Assembly: GCF_000337515.1 (NCBI RefSeq)
Contig: NZ_AOIQ01000006.1
Span: 378,265 to 442,264 of the forward strand
Reading direction: 5' to 3'
DNA from: Halovivax asiaticus JCM 14624
Lineage (GTDB): Archaea; Halobacteriota; Halobacteria; Halobacteriales; Natrialbaceae
DNA length: 64,000 nt
Of the stretch, positions 40,885-49,441 are shown piece after piece. Position 1 is the first letter of the stretch; every line of letters starts with the position of its first letter. The translations under genes and the position numbers were made by a program. Below the pieces are notes generated by a model that saw nothing but the letters and a program-made list of their open reading frames with translations, was not told the DNA's origin and searched no databases.

Positions 40885-43383
40885 GTGGAACTGATAATTA
40901 CGGAAAAAGATAACGCGGCGAGACGGATCGCCGACATCCTGAGCGGCGAGTCCATGCAGTCGACGCGCGAGAACGGCGTCAACGTCTACGAGTGGGGCGG
41001 CAAGCGCTGCGTCGGACTCTCCGGCCACGTCGTCGGCGTCGACTTCCCGCCGGAGTACGGCGACTGGCGCGACGTCGAACCGGTCGAACTGATCGACGCC
41101 AGCGTCGAAAAACGGCCGACGAAGGAGAACATCGTCGCCACGCTCCGACTCCTCGCCCGGCGAGCCGAACAGGTCACGATCGCGACCGACTACGATCGCG
41201 AGGGCGAACTCATCGGGAAGGAAGCCTACGAGATCGTCCGCGACGTCGACGAGGACGTGCCGATCCGGCGCGTGCGATTCTCCTCGATCACGGAGAACGA
41301 GGTCACACGGGCGTTCGACCAGCCGGAGTCACTCGACTTCGACCTGGCGGCCGCGGGCGAGGCACGTCAGATCATCGACCTCGTCTGGGGCGCGTCGCTG
41401 ACCCGATTCCTCTCGCTGTCGGCCGGCCAGCTCGGTAACGACTTCATCTCCGTCGGCCGCGTCCAGAGCCCGACGCTGAAGCTCCTGGTCGACCGCGAAC
41501 GCGAGATCGAGGCGTTCGATCCGGATGACTACTGGGAACTGTTCGCTGACCTGATAAAAGACGACGGTGACGGGGATGCGTTCGAAGCCCAGTACTTCTA
41601 TCGCGACGAGGACGACAACGAGGCCGAACGGGTCTGGGAGGAGTCGGTCGCCGAGTCGGTCTTCGAGACGCTCTCGTCGGCGAGCGAGGCGACGGTCGTC
41701 GACGTCAACCGACGAACGCGCACGGACACGCCGCCTGCCCCGTTCAACACCACGCAGTTCATCCGGGCGGCCAGCGCGATCGGCTACTCGGCCAAGCGCG
41801 CGATGTCGATCGCCGAGGATCTCTACACCGCGGGGTACATGACCTACCCGCGAACGGACAACACGGTCTATCCGGACGATCTGGATCCGGAGGCGCTGCT
41901 CGACGACTTCGTCGGCCATCCGACACTCGGCGAAAGCGCCGAAGACTTGCTCGAGACCGACGACGACCTCGTCGCCACCGAGGGCGACGAGGAGACGACC
42001 GACCACCCGCCTATCCACCCGACAGGCGAGATCCCCGCCCGCGGCGAGGTGAGCGACGACGAGTGGGAGATCTTCGAGCTCGTCGTCCGCCGATTCTACG
42101 CGACGCTCGCCGATGCCGCTCGCTGGGAACACCTCAAGGTCGTCGCCGACGTCGCCGACCACTCGCTCAAGGCGAACGGTAAACGACTCGTCGAACCGGG
42201 CTACCACGCCGTCTATCCGTACTTCAACACGAGCGAGAACTTCGTCCCCGACGTCACCGAGGGCGAGACGCTCACGCTGTCCGATGCCGAGATCGAGGAA
42301 AAGCAGACCCAGCCGCCACGGCGGTACGGCCAATCCCGCCTGATCGAGACCATGGAGGAGATGGGTGTCGGGACGAAGTCGACCCGACACAACATCATCG
42401 AGAAGCTCTACGACCGGGGCTACGTGGAAGACGATCCGCCGCGGCCGACGCGACTCGCGATGGCCGTCGTCGACGCCGCCGAGCAGTTCGCCGACGAGGT
42501 GGTCAGCGAAGAGATGACCGCCCAGTTAGAGGCCGACATGGACGCCATCGCCTCCGGTGAAGCCAGTCTCGACGACGTCACGGCGGAGTCCCGCGAGATG
42601 CTAGACGAGATCTTCGACGAACTCGCCGACTCGCGCGACGAGATCGGCGACCACCTCCGCAAGTCGCTCAAAGACGACAAGCGCCTCGGCCCCTGCCCCG
42701 AGTGCGGCGAGGACCTCCTCGTTCGACGCAGCCGCTACGGCTCGTACTTCGTCGGCTGTGACGGCTATCCAGACTGCGAGTACACCCTCCAGCTCCCCTC
42801 GACGGGGAAACCACACATTCTGGACGACACCTGTGAAGAACACGACCTGAAAGAGATCAAGATGCTCGCCGGGCGCCAGACGTTCGTCCACGGTTGTCCA
42901 CAATGTGCGGCCGACGACGCGGGCGAGGGGCCGGTGATCGGCGACTGTCCGGAATGCGGTGCTGAGCACGGCGGCGAGCTCGCGATCAAGACCCTCCAGA
43001 GCGGCTCACGGCTCGTCGGATGTACGCGCTACCCCGACTGCGAGTACTCGCTCCCGCTGCCACGTCGCGGCGAGATCGAGGTGACCGACGAGCGCTGTGA
43101 CGAACACGACCTGCCCGAGTTACGGGTGCACGGCGACGATGACGACGAACCCTGGGAACTCGGCTGTCCCATCTGCAACTATCGGGAGTACCAGGCACGC
43201 GAGGCCGAGAGCGGCTCCGACCTGGAGGCCCTCGACGGCATCGGGGCGAAGACCGCGGAGAAACTCGCGGCGGCCGGCATCGAAAGCGTCGACGATCTCT
43301 CGGACGCCGATCCCGACGCGATCGCCAGCGACGTCGACGGCGTCAGTGCGGACCGAGTCCGAAGCTGGCAAGCGAAGGCCTGA
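40885..43383 (+). CDS. topA: DNA topoisomerase I (type IA) with C-terminal zinc ribbons and HhH
   Basis: Type IA topoisomerases relax negative supercoils by a Tyr-linked strand passage. The 832 residues from GTG 40885 show the Toprim start VELIITEKDNAARRIADILS and TDYDREGELIG with the acidic triad. The catalytic Tyr is in MTYPRTDNTVYPDDL, and GVGTKSTRHNIIEKLYDRGY lies further on. After the core come zinc ribbons (CPECGEDLL...CDGYPDC, CPECGAEHG...CTRYPDC and a third CPIC). A helix-hairpin-helix (LDGIGAKTAEKLAAAGI) ends the protein. The start was chosen from the strong Shine-Dalgarno site; longer frames (ATG 40819 or 40642) are less likely. Confidence 0.95.
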   Translation: MELIITEKDNAARRIADILSGESMQSTRENGVNVYEWGGKRCVGLSGHVVGVDFPPEYGDWRDVEPVELIDASVEKRPTKENIVATLRLLARRAEQVTIATDYDREGELIGKEAYEIVRDVDEDVPIRRVRFSSITENEVTRAFDQPESLDFDLAAAGEARQIIDLVWGASLTRFLSLSAGQLGNDFISVGRVQSPTLKLLVDREREIEAFDPDDYWELFADLIKDDGDGDAFEAQYFYRDEDDNEAERVWEESVAESVFETLSSASEATVVDVNRRTRTDTPPAPFNTTQFIRAASAIGYSAKRAMSIAEDLYTAGYMTYPRTDNTVYPDDLDPEALLDDFVGHPTLGESAEDLLETDDDLVATEGDEETTDHPPIHPTGEIPARGEVSDDEWEIFELVVRRFYATLADAARWEHLKVVADVADHSLKANGKRLVEPGYHAVYPYFNTSENFVPDVTEGETLTLSDAEIEEKQTQPPRRYGQSRLIETMEEMGVGTKSTRHNIIEKLYDRGYVEDDPPRPTRLAMAVVDAAEQFADEVVSEEMTAQLEADMDAIASGEASLDDVTAESREMLDEIFDELADSRDEIGDHLRKSLKDDKRLGPCPECGEDLLVRRSRYGSYFVGCDGYPDCEYTLQLPSTGKPHILDDTCEEHDLKEIKMLAGRQTFVHGCPQCAADDAGEGPVIGDCPECGAEHGGELAIKTLQSGSRLVGCTRYPDCEYSLPLPRRGEIEVTDERCDEHDLPELRVHGDDDDEPWELGCPICNYREYQAREAESGSDLEALDGIGAKTAEKLAAAGIESVDDLSDADPDAIASDVDGVSADRVRSWQAKA

Positions 43384-43449
43384 ACGGCGGATCCACTCCG
43401 AGGCGAATTGGCCGCGGCGGATTCTGTGGATATAGCCGCCACCGGGAGG

Positions 43450-43459
43450 CTTTTGTGCG
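43450..43459 (+). promoter_or_regulatory. TATA-like element of the LysE gene
   Basis: CTTTTGTGCG is centred about 26 bp upstream of GTG 43480 and 20 bp upstream of GTG 43474. Spacing favours 43480. Confidence 0.4.
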
Positions 43460-43479
43460 GTTCACACCGAGTTGTGAGC

Positions 43480-44160
43480 GTGTTCGAATCCGTCGGAACG
43501 CTCGCTGTCGGCGCCGTCTTCGGCCTGGCGCTCGCCGCGCCGCCCGGCCCCATGAACGCCATCATCGCCGAGGAGAGCGTGCTCCGTGGCTGGTATCCGG
43601 GGGTCAAAGCGGGTCTCGGTGCGTTCACGGCGGACGCACTCTTCTTCGTCCTCACGCTGGTCGGCGTCGTCGCGGTAATCGACGCCCAGCCGGCGATTCG
43701 ACCCCTCCTCTACCTGTTCGGGGGCGTCCTGATGTGTTACTTCGCCGTCGACGCGTTCCGAAGTGCGAAAGACGCCTTCGCCTCGCGCGTCGATGACGAC
43801 GATCCGGCTGCCGGCTTCCGGAAGACGTTCGTCCTGGCCGCCACGAACCCCTACCAGATCGGGTTCTGGCTCACGGTGGGCGTCGGCCTCCTCGAGGAGG
43901 GGACGCTCGACGTCTTCTCGCACGTCCCGTACGTCGGCGCCGACCTCGCCGGATCGCTCGTCGTCGAGACCGGATCGCCGACGCTCTTGCTCGGCTTCTT
44001 CGCCGGGATCGGGCTCTGGGTCCTCACGTTCCCCGCGACACTCGTCGAGGCGGGAAATCGGGTCGACGAACTCGCGCCCGTCATCGCCAGTGCGAGTGGT
44101 CTCGTCCTCGCCGGATTCGGCGTGCTCTTCCTGACGATGGGAGCGACGGGACTGCTCTAG
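43480..44160 (+). CDS. LysE/RhtB-family amino acid exporter
   Basis: A 226-residue membrane protein with six hydrophobic segments, of the LysE/RhtB group that exports amino acids or their analogues. The N-terminal signature AVFGLALAAPPGPMNAIIAE has the conserved PPGP. Later ATNPYQIGFWLTV is the second conserved element. Two GTG codons (43474 and 43480) fit. The second has the better TATA spacing, and the frame further upstream to 43408 crosses the promoter. It follows topA after about 97 bp with its own promoter, so there is no operon link. Confidence 0.85.
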   Translation: MFESVGTLAVGAVFGLALAAPPGPMNAIIAEESVLRGWYPGVKAGLGAFTADALFFVLTLVGVVAVIDAQPAIRPLLYLFGGVLMCYFAVDAFRSAKDAFASRVDDDDPAAGFRKTFVLAATNPYQIGFWLTVGVGLLEEGTLDVFSHVPYVGADLAGSLVVETGSPTLLLGFFAGIGLWVLTFPATLVEAGNRVDELAPVIASASGLVLAGFGVLFLTMGATGLL

Positions 44161-44203
44161 AAGTAAAGCGTCGAAAAAACGAGGATGTGCAGCGCTCACC
44201 ATA

Positions 44204-44761
44204 TCAGCCCAGGACGTACCTGAGCCGCGGGTAGCGCTCGAGGAGTGGTCGACCGCCCACGCGGAGCCGTTCGATCCGGCTGTCAAGGCCGGCCATCCGT
44301 CCCGCCGCGAACGCCCCGATCGCCAGGAAGACGAACGCGTAGACCAGCGTCGAGTCGAACAGGGCCAGCCAGTCCCCCGCCCACCCGCCGAGGTAGAACA
44401 GGGTCATCTGCATCGCCCCGCCGAGCGCCGCCAGTCGAACGAACGCACCCGTAATCAGGGCGATCCCGATCAGGAGTTGCGTCGCCGGGACGATCACGTT
44501 GATCGTCTCCAGGACGATCGGCGTCTCGGCCATCGCCGCGTAGAGTCCACTCACGGGACTCGCGGCGTCGACACCGTGGACGAGAAAGCCGCTCGCGTCG
44601 AACGGCCACTCGCTCACCTTACCGAGGCCGGCGAACAGCATCACACCACCCATCACGATTCGTAACGCGACGACCGCCCACGCGCTGAGTGCGTGGGGTG
44701 ATCCCGAAAGGGAAATTCCTCCGTACTGGGCCTCGAGCCGGTTTGCGTTGGTCGTTGACAT
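44204..44761 (-). CDS. DoxX-family membrane protein
   Basis: A 185-residue membrane protein with four helices of the DoxX family. Relatives take part in quinone-linked or thiol redox steps or in stress defence. The core reads AVVALRIVMGGVMLFAGLGK near 29-48, then helices at about 76-95, 103-122 and 128-147. Its ATG is preceded by AGAGGTGA (44768-44775), a strong Shine-Dalgarno site. The TATA box CCTATAACA (44802-44810, read on the minus strand) is about 45 bp upstream, so this is one of the few genes here with a leader. It converges with the LysE gene. Its partner is unknown. Confidence 0.85.
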   Translation of the reverse strand: MSTTNANRLEAQYGGISLSGSPHALSAWAVVALRIVMGGVMLFAGLGKVSEWPFDASGFLVHGVDAASPVSGLYAAMAETPIVLETINVIVPATQLLIGIALITGAFVRLAALGGAMQMTLFYLGGWAGDWLALFDSTLVYAFVFLAIGAFAAGRMAGLDSRIERLRVGGRPLLERYPRLRYVLG

Positions 44762-44767
44762 CGTCGG

Positions 44768-44775
44768 TCACCTCT
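44768..44775 (-). promoter_or_regulatory. Shine-Dalgarno site of the doxX-like gene
   Basis: AGAGGTGA on the minus strand, 6 nt before ATG 44761, inside a leader predicted from the TATA box at 44802-44810. Confidence 0.5.
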
Positions 44776-44905
44776 ACAGGTACACCTCGGTGCCAACAGC
44801 ACCTATAACAGGACGGCCGTTCCCACCGCCGAAGAACAGCTCTCAGAAGTCGGGAGTCATCGGACCGGGGAGTGCCTGAGCGCGGTACTTGGCCCCGCTC
44901 CGGGG

Positions 44906-45580
44906 TTACTCGCCCATCCCGGCAATCTCGTCTTCGAGCCACTCCCGGAACCACTTGACACGCTTGAGTCGCTGGTGTGCCAGACCCTGGGCCGTTTCGC
45001 TCTCGACCCGGCCGACGGCATCGACGCCGCGTTCGAGGACGCGTTCGACCATCTCGTCGGCGTCCATGTGGACGCGGGACTCGTAGCCCATCCTGAGGAG
45101 CATCAGTGCCGTGCCGTTCGCGCCGACCTTGTCGAGCAGGTCAGCCTCGATGAGACACTGGGTCTCGAGTGGCAGATCGCTCACCGATCCCTGATAGGAG
45201 TGGTTCTCCACGGCACGAGCGACCTGGTCGACGAACGACTCGGGGTACTCCCCCTGTGACTGCAGGTACTCGCGTGCGATCCGGGCGCCCGCTTCAGCGT
45301 GGCGATCCTGGGCGGTCTCCAGCTTCGCGACGTCGTGAAAGACCGCCGCGGTCTTCGTCACGTCGACCGCTGCCCCTTCCGCCTCGGCGATGTCGGCGGC
45401 GAGATCGGTCACGTTCAGAATGTGATTGTGGCGGTACTCCGCGGAGTGCCACGGATACCAGCGCATGCGTCCGCCATCGTCCTCTTTCTCGACGCTCGCG
45501 GCGAGATACTCGAAGACGAACCGCTTCATGGCCTCGTACTCCGCGTCGCTGACGTCCGGTTCGGTTATTTCGACGCCCAC
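44906..45580 (-). CDS. HD-domain phosphohydrolase
   Basis: A 224-residue HD-superfamily metal-dependent phosphohydrolase. The metal ligands appear as H-N-H in EYRHNHILNVTDLA near 46-59, HD in AAVFHDVAKLE near 76-86, and Asp in IEADLLDKVG near 141-150. Such enzymes act on nucleotides or phosphodiesters. The start is GTG 45580, because GGAGGGA (45587-45593) sits just upstream and the longer frame to 45700 is unconserved. It is divergent from the mutase B12 subunit gene. The substrate is not inferable. Confidence 0.87.
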   Translation of the reverse strand: MGVEITEPDVSDAEYEAMKRFVFEYLAASVEKEDDGGRMRWYPWHSAEYRHNHILNVTDLAADIAEAEGAAVDVTKTAAVFHDVAKLETAQDRHAEAGARIAREYLQSQGEYPESFVDQVARAVENHSYQGSVSDLPLETQCLIEADLLDKVGANGTALMLLRMGYESRVHMDADEMVERVLERGVDAVGRVESETAQGLAHQRLKRVKWFREWLEDEIAGMGE

Positions 45581-45586
45581 GATAGA

Positions 45587-45593
45587 TCCCTCC
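45587..45593 (-). promoter_or_regulatory. Shine-Dalgarno site that fixes the HD-gene start
   Basis: GGAGGGA on the minus strand, 6 nt before GTG 45580. Confidence 0.5.
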
Positions 45594-45780
45594 GATAGTA
45601 GACACGTCCGTCGTTCATTACGTGGATATTGGGCAGATTGGGTCTTTAGCCTTTGGTTCGGGTGCAAATCTGTAATCGACCGCCGAATCGGTGTCCGCAT
45701 GTGGCCTCAGACGGTGTCGTTCCGACCGTCAGCGGCGAAAGTCCGTTAGAGTCAAACGCGCCGGGGTCGAATCCCTGCAC

Positions 45781-46197
45781 ATGAGTACCGAACAGGCGGG
45801 TCGATCGATTCGCTGTCTCGTCGCGAAGGTCGGCCTCGACGGACACGATCGTGGAGCCCACGTCATCGCCCGGGCCTTCCGCGACGCTGGCTTCGAAGTC
45901 ATCTACTCGGGCCTGCACAAGGCGCCCGAAGAAATCGTCCAGGCGGCCGTCCAGGAGGACGTCGACGTGCTCGGGATCTCGATCCTCTCCGGCGCACACA
46001 ACACGCTCGTCCCCAAAGTCATGGACGGCCTCGAAGAGTACGGGGCCGCCGAAGATACGCTCGTACTCGTCGGGGGTGTCATCCCCGAAGAGGATCGCGA
46101 GGGGCTCGCCGACGAGGGTGTCTCCGCGATCTTCGGCCCCGGCACCTCGATCGAGGAGACGATCGAGTTCGTCCGCGAAAACGCCCCCGAGCGATGA
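45781..46197 (+). CDS. Methylmalonyl-CoA mutase small subunit (B12-binding)
   Basis: A 138-residue stand-alone cobalamin-binding subunit. With a large catalytic subunit it forms methylmalonyl-CoA mutase, which interconverts methylmalonyl-CoA and succinyl-CoA. The base-off B12 motif is KVGLDGHDRGAHVIAR near 16-31, followed by ISILSGAHNTL near 70-80 and a GGVIP loop. Its stop overlaps the MeaB start (ATGA at 46194-46197). The large subunit and epimerase are not in the window. The start ATG 45781 has GTTAGAG about 31 bp upstream. Confidence 0.92.
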   Translation: MSTEQAGRSIRCLVAKVGLDGHDRGAHVIARAFRDAGFEVIYSGLHKAPEEIVQAAVQEDVDVLGISILSGAHNTLVPKVMDGLEEYGAAEDTLVLVGGVIPEEDREGLADEGVSAIFGPGTSIEETIEFVRENAPER

Positions 46198-47345
46198 GCG
46201 ACGAGCATGCGGACGGGAACGCCGCTCCCGAAGACAGGCTCCCGGATGGTGGTGAGACCGCTCACGAACCGTCGCTCGTCGACCGATTGCTCGCGGGCGA
46301 ACACCGGGCACTCGCTCGTACTATCTCGACGATAGAGAACCGCCAACCCGGTTACCGCGAACTGGTTTCGGACCTGTACGACCACACCGGAACCGCGGAC
46401 GTCATCGGGGTGACCGGCTCACCCGGTGCCGGCAAGTCCACGCTCGTCGACAAGCTGGCCGAAACCTACCGCGAGCGCGGCGAGACGGTCGGCATCATCG
46501 CGATCGATCCCTCCTCGCCCTTCACCGGGGGGGCTGTCCTCGGCGATCGTATCCGGATGGCCTCGACGATCGGCGACATGGACGTCTTCGTCCGCTCGAT
46601 GAGCGCCCGTGGCACCCTCGGTGGGCTCTCGACGGCGACGACGGACGCCGTCACCGCCATGGACGCCTTCGGCAAGGACAAGATCATCATCGAGACCGTC
46701 GGCGCCGGCCAGAACGAGATCGACATCGTCCGCACCGCGGACACCGTCGCCGTCCTCGTCCCGCCGGGATCGGGCGACTCCGTCCAGACGCTCAAAGCCG
46801 GCATTCTCGAAATCGCCGACGTCTTCGTCGTCAACAAGGCCGACCGCGACGGCGCCGACCGCACCGTCCAGGAACTCATGGAGATGATCGAACTCGGGGA
46901 CGGCCCGCGTTTCGGGGCAAGCGCCGGCCACCACGGTCCGGGGGCCACCCACAATGGGGATGCCGAGAACGAAACACAGGGCGACCACGAGGAGACCGAC
47001 GGAGCCGGCACACCCGCCTCCTGGCAGCCACCGATCGTCGAAACGATCGCAACCGACGGAGACGGAATCGACGCACTACTCGACGCCTTCGCCGACCACC
47101 GACAGTACCTGACCGAGTCGGGGGAACTCGCCGCTCGGAGCCACCGTCGCCACGCCGAGGAGATCCGGACGCTCCTCCGCGAAGACGTTCACGAATTGCT
47201 CGAAACCGAACTCGAGCGCCACGGCGGTGTCGACGGACTCGCCGAGGCCGTCCAGCGCGGCGAGACCGATCCGTACACCATCGCCAGCGACGTACTTGCT
47301 CCCGTCGAAGACTGCCTCGCAGAACTCGACGCGACGGTCGAGTGA
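46194..47345 (+). CDS. meaB: MeaB/ArgK-type G-protein chaperone of methylmalonyl-CoA mutase
   Basis: MeaB loads and protects adenosylcobalamin mutase using GTP. The 383-residue protein has Walker A GVTGSPGAGKSTLVDK near 66-81, the switch-like IDPSSPFTGGAVLGDRIRM and the guanine motif NKAD near 212-215. A hydrophilic insert of about 35 residues rich in Gly, His, Asn and Glu (about 240-275) interrupts the usual chain after the G-motif. The C-terminal dimer helix bundle follows. Translational coupling to the mutase B12 subunit confirms the partner. The insert is probably lineage-specific. Confidence 0.93.
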   Translation: MSDEHADGNAAPEDRLPDGGETAHEPSLVDRLLAGEHRALARTISTIENRQPGYRELVSDLYDHTGTADVIGVTGSPGAGKSTLVDKLAETYRERGETVGIIAIDPSSPFTGGAVLGDRIRMASTIGDMDVFVRSMSARGTLGGLSTATTDAVTAMDAFGKDKIIIETVGAGQNEIDIVRTADTVAVLVPPGSGDSVQTLKAGILEIADVFVVNKADRDGADRTVQELMEMIELGDGPRFGASAGHHGPGATHNGDAENETQGDHEETDGAGTPASWQPPIVETIATDGDGIDALLDAFADHRQYLTESGELAARSHRRHAEEIRTLLREDVHELLETELERHGGVDGLAEAVQRGETDPYTIASDVLAPVEDCLAELDATVE

Positions 47346-47388
47346 GGCGGTGACCGACACCGCGCCACTGAATGCGTGCACAGTTATC

Positions 47389-47414
47389 GAGAGAGAGAGA
47401 GAGAGAGAGAGAGA
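47389..47414. repeat. (GA)13 dinucleotide repeat
   Basis: Thirteen uninterrupted GA units in the 283-bp gap after meaB. Such tracts are rare in GC-rich haloarchaeal DNA and can change length by slippage. It lies about 45 bp after the meaB stop and about 215 bp before the next start, so effects on either gene are possible but not shown. Confidence 0.9.
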
Positions 47415-47600
47415 AGCTACCGGTGATTTTGGCCGGCAGCTGCGACACCCACATCCGGGTGGTGGGAAGGAACTGAGGACCATTCGAAGCCATCAGTCCG
47501 GTTTTTGCTCGGCAACTCGTCCACAGACCGATCACAGATTGCGCCACCGGCGACAAACGACCGTCACAGGTGGCTTCAAATTTGGGTGGGAGAGATAGCG

Positions 47601-47609
47601 GTTTACATA
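47601..47609 (+). promoter_or_regulatory. TATA-like element of the symporter gene
   Basis: GTTTACATA is centred about 25 bp upstream of ATG 47629, leaderless spacing. Confidence 0.5.
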
Positions 47610-47628
47610 GACGGACCGTGAAACGTGT

Positions 47629-48927
47629 ATGACATCGATCGGTTCAGTCTGGCAGCGGTATCGATCGGTCCCGCTGATCTATCGGATCACGCTCGCGTTC
47701 GTGTTCGGATCCGTAGCGGGCATCGCATTCGGCGACCGGATGACGGTCGTCGAACCGCTCGGGGACCTCTTCCTCCGACTGCTCAACATGCTGGTGATCC
47801 CGATCATCGTCTTTACGTTACTGACCGGGATCCGCCAGCTCTCACCGGCCAGACTCGGCCGAATCGGTGGGGCAACCGTCGGGCTCTACGCGGTGACAAC
47901 CACCATCGCAGGGATCATCGGGCTCGCCGTGGCGAACGTCCTTCAACCCGGACGAGGTGTCGAGTTTACGGGCGGTGAAGCCGAATCCCAGGCGCCACCC
48001 TCGCTCACCGAAGTCGTCCTCGGGATCGTCCCGAACAATCCCGTCGCCGCGATGGCCGAGGGGAACCTGCTCGCGACCGTCTTCTTCGTGATCGTCTTCG
48101 GAATCGCACTCACCTACGTACGGGCCCAGCAGGACGAGGTCGCAGACCGCGTAGACTCGGTGTTCGAGGCGTTCGAGATCGGCGCCGAAGCGATGTTCGT
48201 CGTGGTTCGCGGCGTCCTCGAATACGGTGTCGTCGGCGTCTTCGCACTCATGGCCGCCGGAATCGGTACCGAAGGGGTCGGCGTCTTCTCGTCACTCGGG
48301 GCACTCGTCCTCGCCGTCGCGATAGCGGTCGGCATCCACATCTCGTTTACGTACCTGTTCCTCCTGATGAGCGTGGTTGCGGACGTTTCGCCAATTGCGT
48401 TCCTCGCCGGGTCGAAGGACGCAATGGTGACCGCTTTCGCTACCCGGTCGTCGAGTGGCACGCTTCCGGTGACGATGACCAACGCGGAAGAGGACCTTCG
48501 CATCAAAGAACGGATTTACTCGTTCGCCCTTCCGGTCGGGGCCACGGCGAATATGGACGGTGCCGCCATCCGGCAGGCGATCACCGTCGTGTTCGCCGCG
48601 AACGTGGTCGGGCAACCGCTCGCCCTCTCGGAGCAGGTCCTCGTGCTGATCGTCGCCGTCCTGATCAGTATCGGCACCGCCGGCGTCCCCGGGGCAGGGA
48701 TCGTCATGCTCACCGTGGTGCTCAACCAGGTTGGGCTCCCGCTTGCCATCGTGGGATTCGTCGCTGGCGTCGACCCGATCCTCGGTCGCATCGCCACGAT
48801 GAACAACGTCACCGGCGATCTCGCTGTTTCGACCGTCGTCGGCAAGTGGAACGACGCGATCGATCTGGACAGAGGCGTTTGGACGCAGACAGAACCCGAC
48901 ACCGCTACTGGCGTATCGGGCGATTAG
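47629..48927 (+). CDS. Dicarboxylate/amino acid:cation symporter (DAACS family)
   Basis: A 432-residue glutamate/C4-dicarboxylate transporter with about eight helices and two re-entrant hairpins. It imports substrate with Na+ or H+. Hairpin 1 shows TRSSSGTLPVTMTNAEE near 280-296. Helix 7 has GATANMDGAAIRQAI near 305-319, and hairpin 2 has GTAGVPGAGIVM near 345-356. The NNVTGDLAVSTVVGKW stretch completes the substrate site. All the core motifs are intact, so it is probably functional. It has its own promoter and converges with the DUF35 gene. Confidence 0.93.
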   Translation: MTSIGSVWQRYRSVPLIYRITLAFVFGSVAGIAFGDRMTVVEPLGDLFLRLLNMLVIPIIVFTLLTGIRQLSPARLGRIGGATVGLYAVTTTIAGIIGLAVANVLQPGRGVEFTGGEAESQAPPSLTEVVLGIVPNNPVAAMAEGNLLATVFFVIVFGIALTYVRAQQDEVADRVDSVFEAFEIGAEAMFVVVRGVLEYGVVGVFALMAAGIGTEGVGVFSSLGALVLAVAIAVGIHISFTYLFLLMSVVADVSPIAFLAGSKDAMVTAFATRSSSGTLPVTMTNAEEDLRIKERIYSFALPVGATANMDGAAIRQAITVVFAANVVGQPLALSEQVLVLIVAVLISIGTAGVPGAGIVMLTVVLNQVGLPLAIVGFVAGVDPILGRIATMNNVTGDLAVSTVVGKWNDAIDLDRGVWTQTEPDTATGVSGD

Positions 48928-48975
48928 CCAGCGCGGCCACGGATTTCTGCAGAACAGACAGGAACCGGGGTGGGC

Positions 48976-49362
48976 CTATCGCGGTCGAAATCCGACGAGC
49001 CGTTCGCCAGTCGTGTCCGTCTCGATAACTGTCGCTTCGACGGTGAGTCCTGGTTCGATCTCGTCGGGATCGAGTTCGAGGACGCGACCAGTCACTCGGA
49101 CGGGGCCGAAGTCGACGATTCCGGTGACGTAGGGTGCGTCGTCCGCGAACGCCGGGGTCGGAACGTGAGTGACCGTGAACGTGTCGAGTTCCCCGGCCGT
49201 GGGAAGGGGCGTTTCCGAAAGCTCCCCCGACCCACACTCGGGGCAGACCCGTCGCGGTGGAAGTGAGCCGTGTCCCGCCGTACACTCGAGATAGAACGCC
49301 TGGTCGCCCTCCAGGGCGTCGAGCCAGTCGTCATAGCCGTCGTTACGAACGTCGTCGCTCAT
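48976..49362 (-). CDS. Zinc-ribbon OB-fold (DUF35) protein, thiolase partner
   Basis: A 128-residue protein with an N-terminal zinc ribbon (single CPECG knuckle plus Cys in YLECTAG) and an OB fold (about 55-128). DUF35 proteins bind acyl-CoA and assist neighbouring thiolases. The thiolase-family gene is directly upstream on the same strand, so they likely form one complex. ATG 49362 has GGAGGTGGT (49366-49374) just upstream. The junction with the thiolase is disturbed by an 18-bp duplication that produces a 22-codon mini-ORF. Confidence 0.87.
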   Translation of the reverse strand: MSDDVRNDGYDDWLDALEGDQAFYLECTAGHGSLPPRRVCPECGSGELSETPLPTAGELDTFTVTHVPTPAFADDAPYVTGIVDFGPVRVTGRVLELDPDEIEPGLTVEATVIETDTTGERLVGFRPR

Positions 49363-49427
49363 GCGACCACCTCCAGCGCGTCGCACTGGCGCTGGCGTAC
49401 TCGCAGGAACTCATTGCACTCGTTCAT
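49359..49427 (-). CDS. 22-codon mini-ORF between thiolase and DUF35 genes
   Basis: From ATG 49427 the frame gives 22 residues that begin MNECNEF and end ALEVVA, then TGA. The ATG overlaps the thiolase stop (ATGA), and its stop overlaps the DUF35 ATG (ATGA). The last residues repeat the thiolase end VLEVVA because the 18-bp segment is duplicated. It is probably a by-product of the duplication that keeps translational coupling, not a functional peptide. Confidence 0.35.
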   Translation of the reverse strand: MNECNEFLRVRQRQCDALEVVA

Positions 49428-49441
49428 GCGACCACCTCCAG
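49359..49441. repeat. 18-bp direct repeats at the thiolase/DUF35 junction
   Basis: TCATGCGACCACCTCCAG occurs identically at 49359-49376 and 49424-49441, 65 bp apart. Each copy holds a stop, an overlapping start and a Shine-Dalgarno site on the minus strand. It marks a small duplication or insertion at a coupled gene boundary. Confidence 0.85.

Noticed and set aside
45761-45780. T-arm-like GGGGTCGAATCCC suggesting a tRNA before the mutase subunit
   Set aside because: No matching acceptor, D-arm or anticodon arm could be built in the 80 bp upstream, and it abuts the ATG of a real gene.
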